Below are positions 44,264 through 52,835 of a stretch of 64,000 nt of DNA, one piece after another. This stretch comes from Deferrisoma camini S3R1. GTDB taxonomy: Bacteria > Desulfobacterota > Deferrisomatia > Deferrisomatales > Deferrisomataceae. Positions within the stretch are counted from its first letter, which is position 1. Each line of letters starts with the position of its first letter. The stretch is from contig NZ_JAFN01000001.1 in assembly GCF_000526155.1 (NCBI RefSeq), positions 3,288,264 through 3,352,263 of the forward strand. Direction: 5' to 3'. A program made the position numbers and the translations under genes. Below the pieces are notes generated by a model that saw nothing but the letters and a program-made list of their open reading frames with translations, was not told where the DNA came from and did no database searches.

Positions 44264-45325
44264 TCAGGTGGCCCGAAGGGCGGCCAGGCCGTCCACACCG
44301 GACGGGAGGCCGCCGAACGCGGCCAGACTGGCCACCAGATCCTCGGGCAAGGGGTCGGTGAGGTCAAGGGGGCCGCCCCCGGCGGGGTGGCGGAGCCGCA
44401 CCCGATAGGCGTGGAGGAACATCCGGCCCAGGCCGGCCACGGCTCGCAGGTGCTCGTTGAACTCCGGGTCGCCGTAGCGCCGGTCGAGGGCCAGGGGATG
44501 GCCGGCCAGGGCCAGATGGCGGCGGATCTGGTGGGTCCGGCCGGTCACCAGGTCCACCTCGAGCAAGACCACTTGCAGGGGCTGGGGGTACCGGGCCAGG
44601 GTGCGGTACCGGGTCAGGGCCTCCTGGAGCACCGGCCGAGTTCGGGCATGGCCCGGAGGGTGCCGGCCCCGGTCGCGGGAGTCCGGGTGGCGGGGCAGGG
44701 GGATCCGGATCTCCCCCTCGGCCGGCTCGGGCCAGCCGGCCACGAGGGTGAGGTACGCCTTCCCGATCCGGCCCCTCTGGAGGTTCCGGCCCAGGCGGCG
44801 CTGGGCCGGGCGGGTCTTGGCCACCAGCACGATCCCGGAGGTCTCGAGGTCCAGGCGGTTGGCCAGGGCCGGCTGGAACGGGTCCGCCGGGGTCACGCCC
44901 AGGTAGGCGCGGACCCGCTCGATCAGGGTATCGCCGGCGTGGCCCAGGGCGGGGTGGCTCGCGCATCCCGGCGGCTTCGACACCACGAGCAGGTGGGGGT
45001 CCTCCCTCACCACCCGGAACGGCCCCGCCGGCGTGTCCACCTGCACGTGCTCCCGGTCGGCCGGGGGGACGCTAGGCCGGGTCGGCCGCACGAGCTCCAC
45101 CGACACGGTGTCCCCCGCGTTCAGCCGGTCCAGGGCCCGGCAGCGCCGGGCGTTCCGCCGGATCTCGCCCGATCGGGCCTTGCGGAACACCTCGCGCGGG
45201 TCCAGGTCGGGAAACGCCGTGCGCACGGCGTCGTACACGGTCTTTCCGGCCCAGGCGGTGCCGATCCGCAGGTGCCGGACGACCCGCTCCAGCTCCGCCT
45301 CGGGTTCGGCCTCGGCCAGGGCCAC
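44264..45325 (-). CDS. RluA-family pseudouridine synthase
   Basis: 353 residues. An N-terminal S4-like region and the catalytic motif LANRLDLETSGIVLVAKT, in which the aspartate is the nucleophile; VDLVTGRTHQIRRHLALAGHPL and RMFLHAYRVRL follow as expected. It modifies rRNA or tRNA uridines; the target is not clear. GTG 45325 lies one base after the stop of the small Cys-rich gene, so the two are translationally coupled. Codon usage matches the core genome. Confidence 0.88.
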   Translation of the reverse strand: MALAEAEPEAELERVVRHLRIGTAWAGKTVYDAVRTAFPDLDPREVFRKARSGEIRRNARRCRALDRLNAGDTVSVELVRPTRPSVPPADREHVQVDTPAGPFRVVREDPHLLVVSKPPGCASHPALGHAGDTLIERVRAYLGVTPADPFQPALANRLDLETSGIVLVAKTRPAQRRLGRNLQRGRIGKAYLTLVAGWPEPAEGEIRIPLPRHPDSRDRGRHPPGHARTRPVLQEALTRYRTLARYPQPLQVVLLEVDLVTGRTHQIRRHLALAGHPLALDRRYGDPEFNEHLRAVAGLGRMFLHAYRVRLRHPAGGGPLDLTDPLPEDLVASLAAFGGLPSGVDGLAALRAT

Positions 45326-45326
45326 C

Positions 45327-45710
45327 TCAGCACCCTCCCAGGCCGGGGCGGGGCCCTGCGAACAGCTCGTCGCCCCGCACCGCCCTGCGGTCCACCAGGG
45401 CCTCCATCACCAGCAAGGCGCCGCAGGGGGAGGCCCCTTCCCGCTTGTCGGGTCGCCGGAGCGGGCAGCGGTAGGGGTAGAGCTCGCACCGGATGCACAC
45501 GGCCCGCAGCAGCAGGGCGTCGTGCTGGTTGCGCCAGCGCAGGGGCGCGCCCCGGAGCCGCTCCACCACCCGGAAGGCCGGTGACCCGGGGGCGACCCGG
45601 TCCCGGAGCCAGGCGAACGCGGCGCACTTCTGCCGCTCCTCCCAGGGCTTGAACAGCCGGCAGTGCTCGGCGCAGACGGCCCGTTCCAACACTTCTTCGT
45701 GGGTGCGCAT
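45327..45710 (-). CDS. Small Cys-rich protein of unknown function
   Basis: 127 residues; I do not recognise the family. Two cysteine groups, CAEHC near residue 13 and CIRCELYPYRC near 72, could bind zinc or an Fe-S cluster. Arg-rich. It is joined to the pseudouridine synthase by a one-base gap, and the coding pattern is consistent across the whole length, so the gene is probably real and may assist RNA modification. Confidence 0.6.
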   Translation of the reverse strand: MRTHEEVLERAVCAEHCRLFKPWEERQKCAAFAWLRDRVAPGSPAFRVVERLRGAPLRWRNQHDALLLRAVCIRCELYPYRCPLRRPDKREGASPCGALLVMEALVDRRAVRGDELFAGPRPGLGGC

Positions 45711-45899
45711 GGGTGGCCTCTCCAGGGCTCCGCAGGAAGGTTCAGGGTACCAATCCGGGCCCTCGGGTCAAGCGCAAAACGATGTGCGCTTGTGCGGCAC
45801 GGACGAGGGATGGCACACTGCCCCCCCTCCTCACGGCAACCCGGCCCGGCCCCTGCGGGGCCGGGCAACAGGGGAAGGTAACTGGCGGGGGCGGTTGCC

Positions 45900-46402
45900 G
45901 GCGGTGGGGCATGGGGCCTGCTTCCGGCCGGCCAGAGACTAGAAACTAGGGAAATTCCGGGTAGCCTGGCCCGTTAGGCGGGCGCTCCAGCAGACCCATG
46001 CCCCCCTGGGCTTTGGCGCGGTTCGAGAGCCGCCCGGCCGCCTAGCTGCCTAGCGGGCCGAAGGCCCCAGACCGACGACCAACGACCGACAACCGAAGTT
46101 ACTGGGAAGCCTCGGCAGGCCCCTGGGAGGCCCTGCAACGTGCGGCGTAACAGGACGCCCTCCCGCGGCGGCGGGGGACCTGTTTCCGGCCGTGCGTGAG
46201 TGCAGCATCCGACTTACGCTGCATCCGGCACTCAGCCCGGAGGCCGAAGCGTTTCAGCGGATCTCATGGCGAGGCGGCCGGGAAGCGAAGCCGACCGGGC
46301 ACGCGGTGGCTGTGAGTGCCGGATGCAGCGACTGTCGGAGCCACGCGCCCTGGGGGCCAGGAGACCGACGACCGACGGCCGTAGACCGAAGTTACTGGGA
46401 AG
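45900..46402. repeat. Composite repeat region upstream of the TPR gene
   Basis: No gene between 45711 and 46413. Contents: partial M1 (45914-45930), AGAGACTAGAAACTAG (45934-45949, again at 49435), a period-8 GCTRGRNN array on the minus strand (46036-46053), heptamer array B (46051-46109, GACCGAC/GACCAAC, ending CGAAGTTACTGGGAAG), M1 (46186-46212), M2 (46312-46352) and heptamer array C (46355-46402), which ends 12 bases before the TPR start. Confidence 0.8.
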
Positions 46403-46413
46403 GGGGCGGAGCG

Positions 46414-47385
46414 TTGACTCGGTGGTTGGGGCTCATCGCGGGAATGTGGGCGGCCGTGGCGATGGCGGCCGACCCCTACGGCACGGGGGTGGAGGCGTTT
46501 CGGCGGGGGGATCTGGCGGGGGCGCTGGAGGCGTTCCGGTCCGCCGCCCGGGACGCCCCCGACAACCTTGCAGTGACGTTCGCCCTGGCCCAGACCTGCC
46601 AGGCCTTGTTCGAGCGCACGGGCCTGTACTACCAGGAGGGCCGGGACGCCTACGACCGGGTGATCCGGGGGCTGGACCCCCGCACGCCCCCCGACAGCCC
46701 GTTTCAGATGGCCCGCCTGTTCCTGGGCACCCTGCTGGTGCGTGGGGGGGAGTATGATCGGGCGGTGGAGGTGCTGCAGGGGTTCCTCGAGGCCAAGCCG
46801 GACTACTGGGCCCGGGAGGAGGTGTGGAACACCCTGGGCGTGGCCCACTACTACCGCAACGACTACCGGGAGGCGGTGCGGGCGTTCGAGCGCGCCCTGA
46901 AGGTCGACCCGGAGTTCGGCCCGGCCCGGTTCAACCTGCGCAGCGTGTTCACCCGGCTGTCGCTGTTCGACATCGCCATGGCGAACCGGCGGGCGGGCCG
47001 GCTGAGCCTGGCCCTGGGCGACCTGGACCGGCTGCTGCGGCTCGCCCCCCGGTTCCATGAGGCCCGGCTGCAGAAGGCATTGGTCCTGCGGGACCTGGAC
47101 CGACCGGACGAGGCCCTGGCCGAGGCCCGGCGGGCCCTCTCCGGGGATCCCCCGCCCCGGGTGGCGTTCGAGCTCAACGATCTGGTGGGCGACCTGCTGG
47201 CGGCCCGGGGCGATCGGGCCGGGGCGGTGGCCGCCTACCGGCGGTGCCTCAGGATCTTTCCCGGCTACGTACAGGTGGTGGAGAAGATCGATCGCCTGGA
47301 ACGCCGGGAGGGCGGGGAGGAGCCCCCGGCGGCCGCGGCGCCGCCGGCCCGGACGGCCACGCCGGTGGCCGAGTTTCCCATGTGA
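46414..47385 (+). CDS. Exported TPR protein
   Basis: 323 residues from TTG 46414, chosen because a signal peptide (TRWLGLIAGMWAAVAMA) begins there and GGGGGCGGAG lies just upstream; the longer frame is repeat DNA. About six TPR units follow (GVEAFRRGDLAGALEAFRSA, LGVAHYYRNDYREAVRAFER, GRLSLALGDLDRLLRLAP). It ends with a Pro/Ala-rich tail. TPR proteins act as scaffolds. Its neighbour is a 15-heme cytochrome, so it may help assemble or hold that protein. Confidence 0.82.
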   Translation: MTRWLGLIAGMWAAVAMAADPYGTGVEAFRRGDLAGALEAFRSAARDAPDNLAVTFALAQTCQALFERTGLYYQEGRDAYDRVIRGLDPRTPPDSPFQMARLFLGTLLVRGGEYDRAVEVLQGFLEAKPDYWAREEVWNTLGVAHYYRNDYREAVRAFERALKVDPEFGPARFNLRSVFTRLSLFDIAMANRRAGRLSLALGDLDRLLRLAPRFHEARLQKALVLRDLDRPDEALAEARRALSGDPPPRVAFELNDLVGDLLAARGDRAGAVAAYRRCLRIFPGYVQVVEKIDRLERREGGEEPPAAAAPPARTATPVAEFPM

Positions 47386-47400
47386 GCTCTGGGAGACTGC

Positions 47401-47865
47401 GCGGGCCGAAGGCCCCAGACCAACGACCGACGTTACTGGGAAGTCTCTCAGGCCCCTGCGGAGCCGGGCACCGGGGGTTGGTCCGGGGCGTTGCCGCGAG
47501 GGGGCAAGGGGCCTGGTTCCGGCCGTGCGTGAGTGCAGTATCCGGCTCACGCTGCATCCGGCGCCCAGCCCGGGTTGCAACAAAGGTTCAATGGGGGATC
47601 GATCAGCGCGAACGTTTTCAGGGTCCCTGGGGAAGGCGAGCATCGGCTGGGCACCGGATGCAGCGACTGTAGGAGCCACGCCCGGCGCTCCACCAGACCC
47701 CATGCCCCCCGAGACCGTGAGGTGACGCCAAAGGGGCGTGGTCATGCTTGGAACGCTTGGAAAGCAGTGAGGTTTTCCAGCCTCCTAGCCTCCCATCGTC
47801 CTAGCATCCTAGCGGGCCGAAGGCCCCAGACCAACGACTGACGACCAACGACCGAAGTTATTGAA
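47401..47865 (+). repeat. Composite repeat region with heptamer/octamer modules ahead of the 15-heme cytochrome
   Basis: Contents: heptamer array D (47401-47443), M1 (47508-47545), M2 (47651-47703), and a full modular element 47699-47865: CATGCCCCCCGAGACCGTGA, GTGGTCATGCTTGGAA, period-8 array (47777-47812 on the minus strand), GCGGGCCGAAGGCCCC, heptamer array E with CGAAGTTATTGAAG. It ends 14 bases before the start codon of the next gene. No gene in the 490 bases. Confidence 0.82.
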
Positions 47866-47878
47866 GGGGGGTATACGC

Positions 47879-49306
47879 GTGGGGGTGTTGGCCCGGGTTA
47901 TGGGGGTGGCGGTGATCGTGTTGGGGTGGGCGGGCCGCGCGCCGGCAGGGGGGCTGCCGCCGCCGGCCCCGCCCCACGACGGGGCCGTGTGCGAGGATTG
48001 CCACGGCGCCGAGCCGACGGAGCCGGTGGACTGCGGCCGGTGCCACGGCCCGGGGGCGAACCTGCATCCGGACGGGATGGTGCCGCCCCGCCCCCTCCCC
48101 TCGGAGTTCCCCCTGGAGGGTGGGCGGGTGACGTGCCGGTCGTGTCACCGGCTCCACGGCCCCGCAGGGCCCCACGCCCTGCGGGGGTTCGGGCGCCCCG
48201 GGGTCCGCAGGCTGTCGGACTTCTGCGCCCTGTGCCACGGCGAGGGCCTGGCCCGCACCAACCCCCACCGGGCCGATGCCGGGGAGAACCGGTGTGCCTT
48301 CTGCCACGCCTCGGTCCGGGTGGACTCGGTGCTGGCGGGGGGCCGGCCCGAGGCCCGGGCCGCAGCGAACCGGCTGTGCGACTTCTGCCACGACGTGCGG
48401 GCCAGGAACCACCCCCGCAACATCGACCCCGTGCTCGACCTGCCGGACGAGCTGCCCCGGGGGCCCGGGGGCGGGATCACCTGCGTCACGTGCCACGACC
48501 CCCACGGATCGAGCCGGTTCACCCATTACCTGCGGGAGGCCTACGGCCTGAGGTTCGAGCGGGGCCTGCAGGACGACCCCCACCGGGACGACAGGTATGC
48601 GTGCCGGGCGTGTCACGTCGAGCCGGCGCCCGAGCGGATCACACCGGAGCGCCACGACCTGCGGTTCCAGGGGGACACGATCCTCCTGTGCGTGTCGTGC
48701 CACGTGTCGGCCCGGAGCCACCACCCGGTGGGGGTGCCGCTGCCGCCGGACATGGCGGCCCGGCTGGAGCGGGCCGGGCCGCTGCCCTTGGACCCCCAGG
48801 GGAGGACCACCTGCACCACCTGCCACACGAACCACTGCGACACCGGCGCCCAGCGCATGGGGGTGCGGCGGTACGACCCGAAGCGGTTCCGGTTGGACCT
48901 GTGTTGGGGTTGCCACGAGAAGGAGAGGTTCGCGGCCACGGATCCCCACCGCAAGACCGTGGGCGACTCCCAGGAGGGGTGCGTGTTCTGCCACGACCGG
49001 CCGCCGGTCAAGGGGTTGGAGCGGGCCGAGGACCTGTATTTCGTGAGCCAGGTCAAGATGATCTGCCTGCGGTGCCACGAGGACCTGTCGGACCAGGACG
49101 TGAGCCACATGGGCAAGACCCCGCCCCCCCCGATGCGCGAGCGGCTCGAGGCGGCGGGTCGGGAGCGGTCGATCGAGTTCCCCCTGGCGCGGGACGGAAC
49201 CCTGACCTGCACCACCTGCCACAACGCCCACTTCTCGGCCAAGGACGACCGGCACAAGACCCGGCTGCCCAGCCGGGACATGTGCGCCCTGTGCCATGCC
49301 CGATGA
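47879..49306 (+). CDS. Fifteen-haem c-type cytochrome
   Basis: 475 residues from GTG 47879, which is preceded by AAGGGGGG; an in-frame TTG at 47861 lies in the repeat. Signal peptide ending near APA-G. Fifteen CXXCH motifs: CEDCH, CGRCH, CRSCH, CALCH, CAFCH, CDFCH, CVTCH, CRACH, CVSCH, CTTCH, CWGCH, CVFCH, CLRCH, CTTCH and CALCH. One haem per 32 residues. No membrane segment after the signal, so it is periplasmic or outer surface. High haem density suggests an electron wire for metal or electrode-like acceptors. I do not recognise a characterised relative. Confidence 0.9.
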   Translation: MGVLARVMGVAVIVLGWAGRAPAGGLPPPAPPHDGAVCEDCHGAEPTEPVDCGRCHGPGANLHPDGMVPPRPLPSEFPLEGGRVTCRSCHRLHGPAGPHALRGFGRPGVRRLSDFCALCHGEGLARTNPHRADAGENRCAFCHASVRVDSVLAGGRPEARAAANRLCDFCHDVRARNHPRNIDPVLDLPDELPRGPGGGITCVTCHDPHGSSRFTHYLREAYGLRFERGLQDDPHRDDRYACRACHVEPAPERITPERHDLRFQGDTILLCVSCHVSARSHHPVGVPLPPDMAARLERAGPLPLDPQGRTTCTTCHTNHCDTGAQRMGVRRYDPKRFRLDLCWGCHEKERFAATDPHRKTVGDSQEGCVFCHDRPPVKGLERAEDLYFVSQVKMICLRCHEDLSDQDVSHMGKTPPPPMRERLEAAGRERSIEFPLARDGTLTCTTCHNAHFSAKDDRHKTRLPSRDMCALCHAR

Positions 49307-49404
49307 CAGGTGCCAGGATTCAGCTTCGGCAGGCCGCGGGGCGGTCCGTTTGCGAGACAGGAACTGCGGCCCGTAGGGCCCATGCGGCATCCGCGGGGGG
49401 GCGT

Positions 49405-49450
49405 GTTTTTCGGCCGTGCGTGAGTGCCGGGGGCAGAGACTAGAAACTAG
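49405..49450 (+). repeat. M1 fragment and AGAGACTAGAAACTAG repeat ahead of RecQ
   Basis: TTCGGCCGTGCGTGAGTGC (49409-49427) is the core of M1 and AGAGACTAGAAACTAG (49435-49450) repeats 45934-45949. The RecQ start is 24 bases further. The 49307-49404 part holds no gene. Confidence 0.65.
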
Positions 49451-49473
49451 CGGAACTTACCGGGAGGACCCCC

Positions 49474-51393
49474 TTGGGAACCGGATCGCCCCCCACCCCT
49501 AACCCCTTCGAGATCCTGCGGCAGGTGTTCGGCTACCCCGGGTTCCGCGGGCAGCAGGAGGCCGTGGTGGGCCACGTGGTGGAGGGGGGCGACGCCCTGG
49601 TGGTCATGCCCACCGGCGCGGGCAAGAGCCTGTGCTACCAGATCCCGGCCCTGGCCCGGCCGGGGGTGGGGGTGGTGGTGTCGCCCCTGATCGCCCTGAT
49701 GAAAGACCAGGTGGACGCCCTGGTCCAGCTCGGGGTGCGGGCCGCTGCGCTCAACTCGTCCCTGGATCCGGCCGAGGCCCGGCGGGTGGAGGAGGCCCTG
49801 GCCCGGGGGGAGCTGGACCTGGTGTACGTGGCGCCCGAGCGGTGCCTGACGCCCCGGTTCCTGGAGCTGCTGTCCCGGGTGCGGGTGGCGCTCTTTGCCA
49901 TCGACGAGGCCCACTGCGTGAGCCAGTGGGGGCACGACTTCCGGCCCGACTACCTGGGGCTGTCGATCCTGGCCGAGCGGTTTCCCGGGGTTCCGAGAAT
50001 GGCCCTCACCGCCACGGCCGACGCGCCCACCCGCTCCGACATCGTCGAAAGGCTGGCGCTGGGCCGGGCCCGAGTGTTCGTCTCCGGGTTCGACCGGCCC
50101 AACATCCGGTACCGGGTGGTGTACAAGGAGCGGCCGAGGCAGCAGCTGGCCCGGTTCCTGGAGGGGCACCGGGGCGAGGCCGGCATCGTGTACTGCCTGT
50201 CGAGAAAGCGGGTCGAGGCAACGGCCGCCTGGCTGCGGGAGCAGGGGTGGGATGCCCTGCCCTACCACGCAGGCCTGGACCCTGCCGTGCGCCACGCCCA
50301 CCAGGAACGGTTCCTGCGGGACGAGGGGGTGATCGTGGTGGCCACCGTGGCGTTCGGCATGGGCATCGACAAGCCCGACGTGCGGTTCGTGGCCCACCTG
50401 GACCCCCCGAAGAGCCTGGAGGCGTACTACCAGGAGACGGGCCGGGCCGGTCGGGACGGGCTGCCGGCCGAGGCCTGGATGGCCTACGGCATGGGAGACA
50501 TCGCGGCCCTGGCGTGGCTGCTGGAGGGCTCCGGCGCGGACGAGGCCCACCGCCGGGTGGAGCGCCGCAAGCTCGAGGCCCTGTTCGGGTACTGCGAGAC
50601 CGCCGAGTGCCGGCGCCGGGTGCTGTTGGGGTACTTCGGCGAGCGCCTCGCCGCGGACTGCGGCAACTGCGACACCTGCTTGGAGCCGGTGGAGACGTGG
50701 GACGCCACGGTGGAGGCCCAGAAGGCCCTCTCGTGTGTGTTCCGGACCGGGCAGCGGTTCGGGGTGGGCCACCTGGTGGACGTGCTGCGGGGCCGCGACA
50801 CCCCCAAGGTGCGGGGGTGGGGGCACCACCGGGTCAGCACCTTCGGGATCGGGGAGGACCTGGACGCCCGCACCTGGCGCAGCGTGTTCCGGCAGCTGGC
50901 CGCGGCCGGCATGATCCAGGCCGACCCCGACGGCCACGGGGCCCTGCGGCTCACGCCCCGGGCCCGGCCGGTGCTCCGGGGCGAGGAGCGGGTGCGGCTG
51001 CGGCGCGACCCCGCCGGCCGGAGGACGGCCCGAACGCAGGTCCCTGCGGCCGAGCTCGGGGGAGCGGACGAGGCCCTGTTCCAGCGGCTGCGGGCCTGGC
51101 GCCTGGAGACGGCCCGGGCCCAGGGCGTGCCCCCCTACGTGATCTTCCACGACGCCACCCTCCGGGAGGTGGCCCGGGCCCGCCCCCGGACCCTTGAGGA
51201 GCTGGCGGCCGTGCCCGGGCTGGGCCGGGCCAAGCTGGCCCGGTACGGGGCCGCCCTGCTCGGGATCGTGACGGAGGCGGCCGTGGACCGGGAGGAAGAA
51301 GGAGGCCCCCTGCAGCGCCCCGTTGGACCCCCGACCGAGGACCGAGGACCGTCCGACCGACGACCGAAGTTCCCCCCGAGGAGCCCTCCGTGA
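49474..51393 (+). CDS. recQ: ATP-dependent DNA helicase RecQ
   Basis: 639 residues from TTG 49474 (GGGAGG upstream). Helicase motifs: MPTGAGKS (Walker A), [15 protein letters not shown] (motif II), [11 protein letters not shown] (III), [12 protein letters not shown] (VI). Zinc region with CETAEC and CGNCDTC, winged helix, and an HRDC domain (about 530-600, [17 protein letters not shown]). RecQ unwinds DNA in repair and recombination. The last 22 residues ([16 protein letters not shown] and on) are encoded by an intergenic repeat module rather than by conserved RecQ sequence, and its stop overlaps the next start as GTGA. Confidence 0.93.
   Translation: MGTGSPPTPNPFEILRQVFGYPGFRGQQEAVVGHVVEGGDALVVMPTGAGKSLCYQIPALARPGVGVVVSPLIALMKDQVDALVQLGVRAAALNSSLDPAEARRVEEALARGELDLVYVAPERCLTPRFLELLSRVRVALFAIDEAHCVSQWGHDFRPDYLGLSILAERFPGVPRMALTATADAPTRSDIVERLALGRARVFVSGFDRPNIRYRVVYKERPRQQLARFLEGHRGEAGIVYCLSRKRVEATAAWLREQGWDALPYHAGLDPAVRHAHQERFLRDEGVIVVATVAFGMGIDKPDVRFVAHLDPPKSLEAYYQETGRAGRDGLPAEAWMAYGMGDIAALAWLLEGSGADEAHRRVERRKLEALFGYCETAECRRRVLLGYFGERLAADCGNCDTCLEPVETWDATVEAQKALSCVFRTGQRFGVGHLVDVLRGRDTPKVRGWGHHRVSTFGIGEDLDARTWRSVFRQLAAAGMIQADPDGHGALRLTPRARPVLRGEERVRLRRDPAGRRTARTQVPAAELGGADEALFQRLRAWRLETARAQGVPPYVIFHDATLREVARARPRTLEELAAVPGLGRAKLARYGAALLGIVTEAAVDREEEGGPLQRPVGPPTEDRGPSDRRPKFPPRSPP
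51331..51372 (+). repeat. Heptamer array inside the RecQ 3' end
   Basis: CGACCGAG, GACCGAG, GACCGTC, CGACCGAC and GACCGAAGTT form a period-7 array related to arrays B to E, here within the coding sequence of RecQ and directly upstream of the uracil-DNA glycosylase start at 51390. A change in unit number would alter the reading frame. Confidence 0.7.
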
Positions 51394-52106
51394 CCCACCG
51401 CGACATCACCGACCGGCTCGCGGCCAGCGTGGCCGCCCTGCGGTTCTCCCCACCGGTGGCCTACGTGTACAACCCCCTGGAGTACGCCAGGGCCCCCTAC
51501 GACCTCTACTGGGAGCTCTACGGCGCCCCGCCCAAGGAGGTGGTGCTCCTGGGCATGAACCCCGGCCCGTTCGGCATGGCCCAGACTGGGGTGCCGTTCG
51601 GGGCCGTGGGCCGGGTGCGGGGGTGGCTGGGCATCGAGGCGCCGGTGGGCACGCCCCCCCGCCAGCACCCCAAGCGGCCCGTACTGGGGTTCGGGTGCCC
51701 CCGCGAGGAGGTGAGCGGGGCGCGGCTGTGGGGGTGGGCCGAGGAGCGGTTCGGCACGCCCGAGCGGTTCTTCGCCCGGTTCTTCGTGGCCAACTACTGC
51801 CCCCTCGTGTTCCTGGAGGAGACCGGGCGGAACCGCACCCCCGACAAGCTGCCCGCGGCCGAGCGCAAGGCCCTGTTCGCGGCCTGCGATCGGGCCCTGC
51901 GGGATACGGTGGCGCTGCTCCGGCCGCGGCTGGTGGTGGGAGTCGGGGCGTTCGCCGAGGCCCGGGCCCGGGCGGCCCTGGCCGGCACCGGCGTGCGGAT
52001 CGGCCGGATCAGCCACCCGAGCCCGGCCAGCCCCCGGGCCAACCGGGGGTGGAGCCGCCTGGTGGAGGCGGAGCTCGCGGCCCTGGGGGTGGGGCGGGAG
52101 GCGTGA
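51390..52106 (+). CDS. SMUG1-like uracil-DNA glycosylase
   Basis: 238 residues. The catalytic loop [17 protein letters not shown] and the C-terminal [13 protein letters not shown] match the SMUG1 family of uracil-DNA glycosylases. It removes uracil and oxidised pyrimidines from DNA. The GTG start overlaps the RecQ stop; both genes serve DNA repair and are probably coupled. SMUG-type enzymes are less common in bacteria than Ung. Confidence 0.88.
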   Translation: MTHRDITDRLAASVAALRFSPPVAYVYNPLEYARAPYDLYWELYGAPPKEVVLLGMNPGPFGMAQTGVPFGAVGRVRGWLGIEAPVGTPPRQHPKRPVLGFGCPREEVSGARLWGWAEERFGTPERFFARFFVANYCPLVFLEETGRNRTPDKLPAAERKALFAACDRALRDTVALLRPRLVVGVGAFAEARARAALAGTGVRIGRISHPSPASPRANRGWSRLVEAELAALGVGREA

Positions 52107-52239
52107 GGGCGGGCTAAGGGGTGCGGGGTGGGGGTCTGGCGGAGTGCCGGGTGCGGCCCCTTAGCTCGCCGCGCCCCCGAATGTCCGGATCGCCAACAGA
52201 TCCCAGGGGTTCCGCTATCGTCGCCCGGACCGACGGGTA

Positions 52240-52315
52240 GACGACGGCATGAGAAGGCGCGGCGATCGGATGCCGCACTCGCGCCCGGCCGGAGCCAGGC
52301 CCCCACCCCGCACTG
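52240..52315 (-). repeat. M1 repeat copy, near-identical to the copy at the window start
   Basis: Positions 52247-52315 match 24-92 with about one difference in 69 bases. The rest of the 324-base gap (52107-52430) includes GGAGTGCCGGGTGCGG and GC-rich DNA with no gene. Confidence 0.8.
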
Positions 52316-52430
52316 CGGGAACACTCCTGAAGGGTCTAGGGGCCGGAAGCAGGGCCCCGTGCCCCGGACCCCCCAGACCCGGGGCGCCCGTCTGGCCGCC
52401 GGGGGGTGGTGGGGGCGTGACGGCGGGGGA

Positions 52431-52835
52431 TCAGGGGCGGGGCTTGGTGGTGGGAGGCGAGGTCCAGTCCTCCTCCCACTCCTCGTCCAGCAGCCCCTGG
52501 CGCTCCATGAACTCCATGTTCGCCTGGAGCACCCGGAGGATCACGTCCCGCTCGATGCCCCGGTTCCTCTGGATGAACGAGACGGCCACGTCCATGTCGT
52601 ACCCGTCGGGGTTGCGGTCGAGCAGGTCCTCGTTCTCCCGGCGCAGCTCCTCGAACTCCCGGCGGGTGGCCTCGTCCATGACCTCGCCGTTCAGGAGTCC
52701 GAGGCAGCCCAGGTAGTCCAGCTCTCCCTCCAGGACCTGGGCGATGTCCTTGAGGTCCAGGCCGGTGCGCACGGCGATGTCCTCCAGCGCCGCGAACGGG
52801 TCGTATCGGGCCACCGTGTCGTCCAAAGGGCTCAC
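52431..52835 (-). CDS. Small acidic coiled-coil protein, unknown
   Basis: 134 residues from GTG 52835, which overlaps the stop of the preceding gene (GTGA). Highly charged with Leu/Glu-rich helical stretches (ATRREFEELRRENEDLLDRN). No signal peptide. Family not recognised. Last gene of the ABC transporter operon, so it may be a cytoplasmic adaptor for that system. Confidence 0.65.
   Translation of the reverse strand: MSPLDDTVARYDPFAALEDIAVRTGLDLKDIAQVLEGELDYLGCLGLLNGEVMDEATRREFEELRRENEDLLDRNPDGYDMDVAVSFIQRNRGIERDVILRVLQANMEFMERQGLLDEEWEEDWTSPPTTKPRP

Noticed and set aside
46036-46109. CRISPR array
   Set aside because: Repeats of 7 and 8 bases with no spacers of constant length and no cas genes; they are short tandem arrays.
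52249-52716. A plus-strand frame starting RRRGDRMPHSRPAG, also present at the window start
   Set aside because: The shared start is the M1 repeat copied at both places, not a conserved protein.
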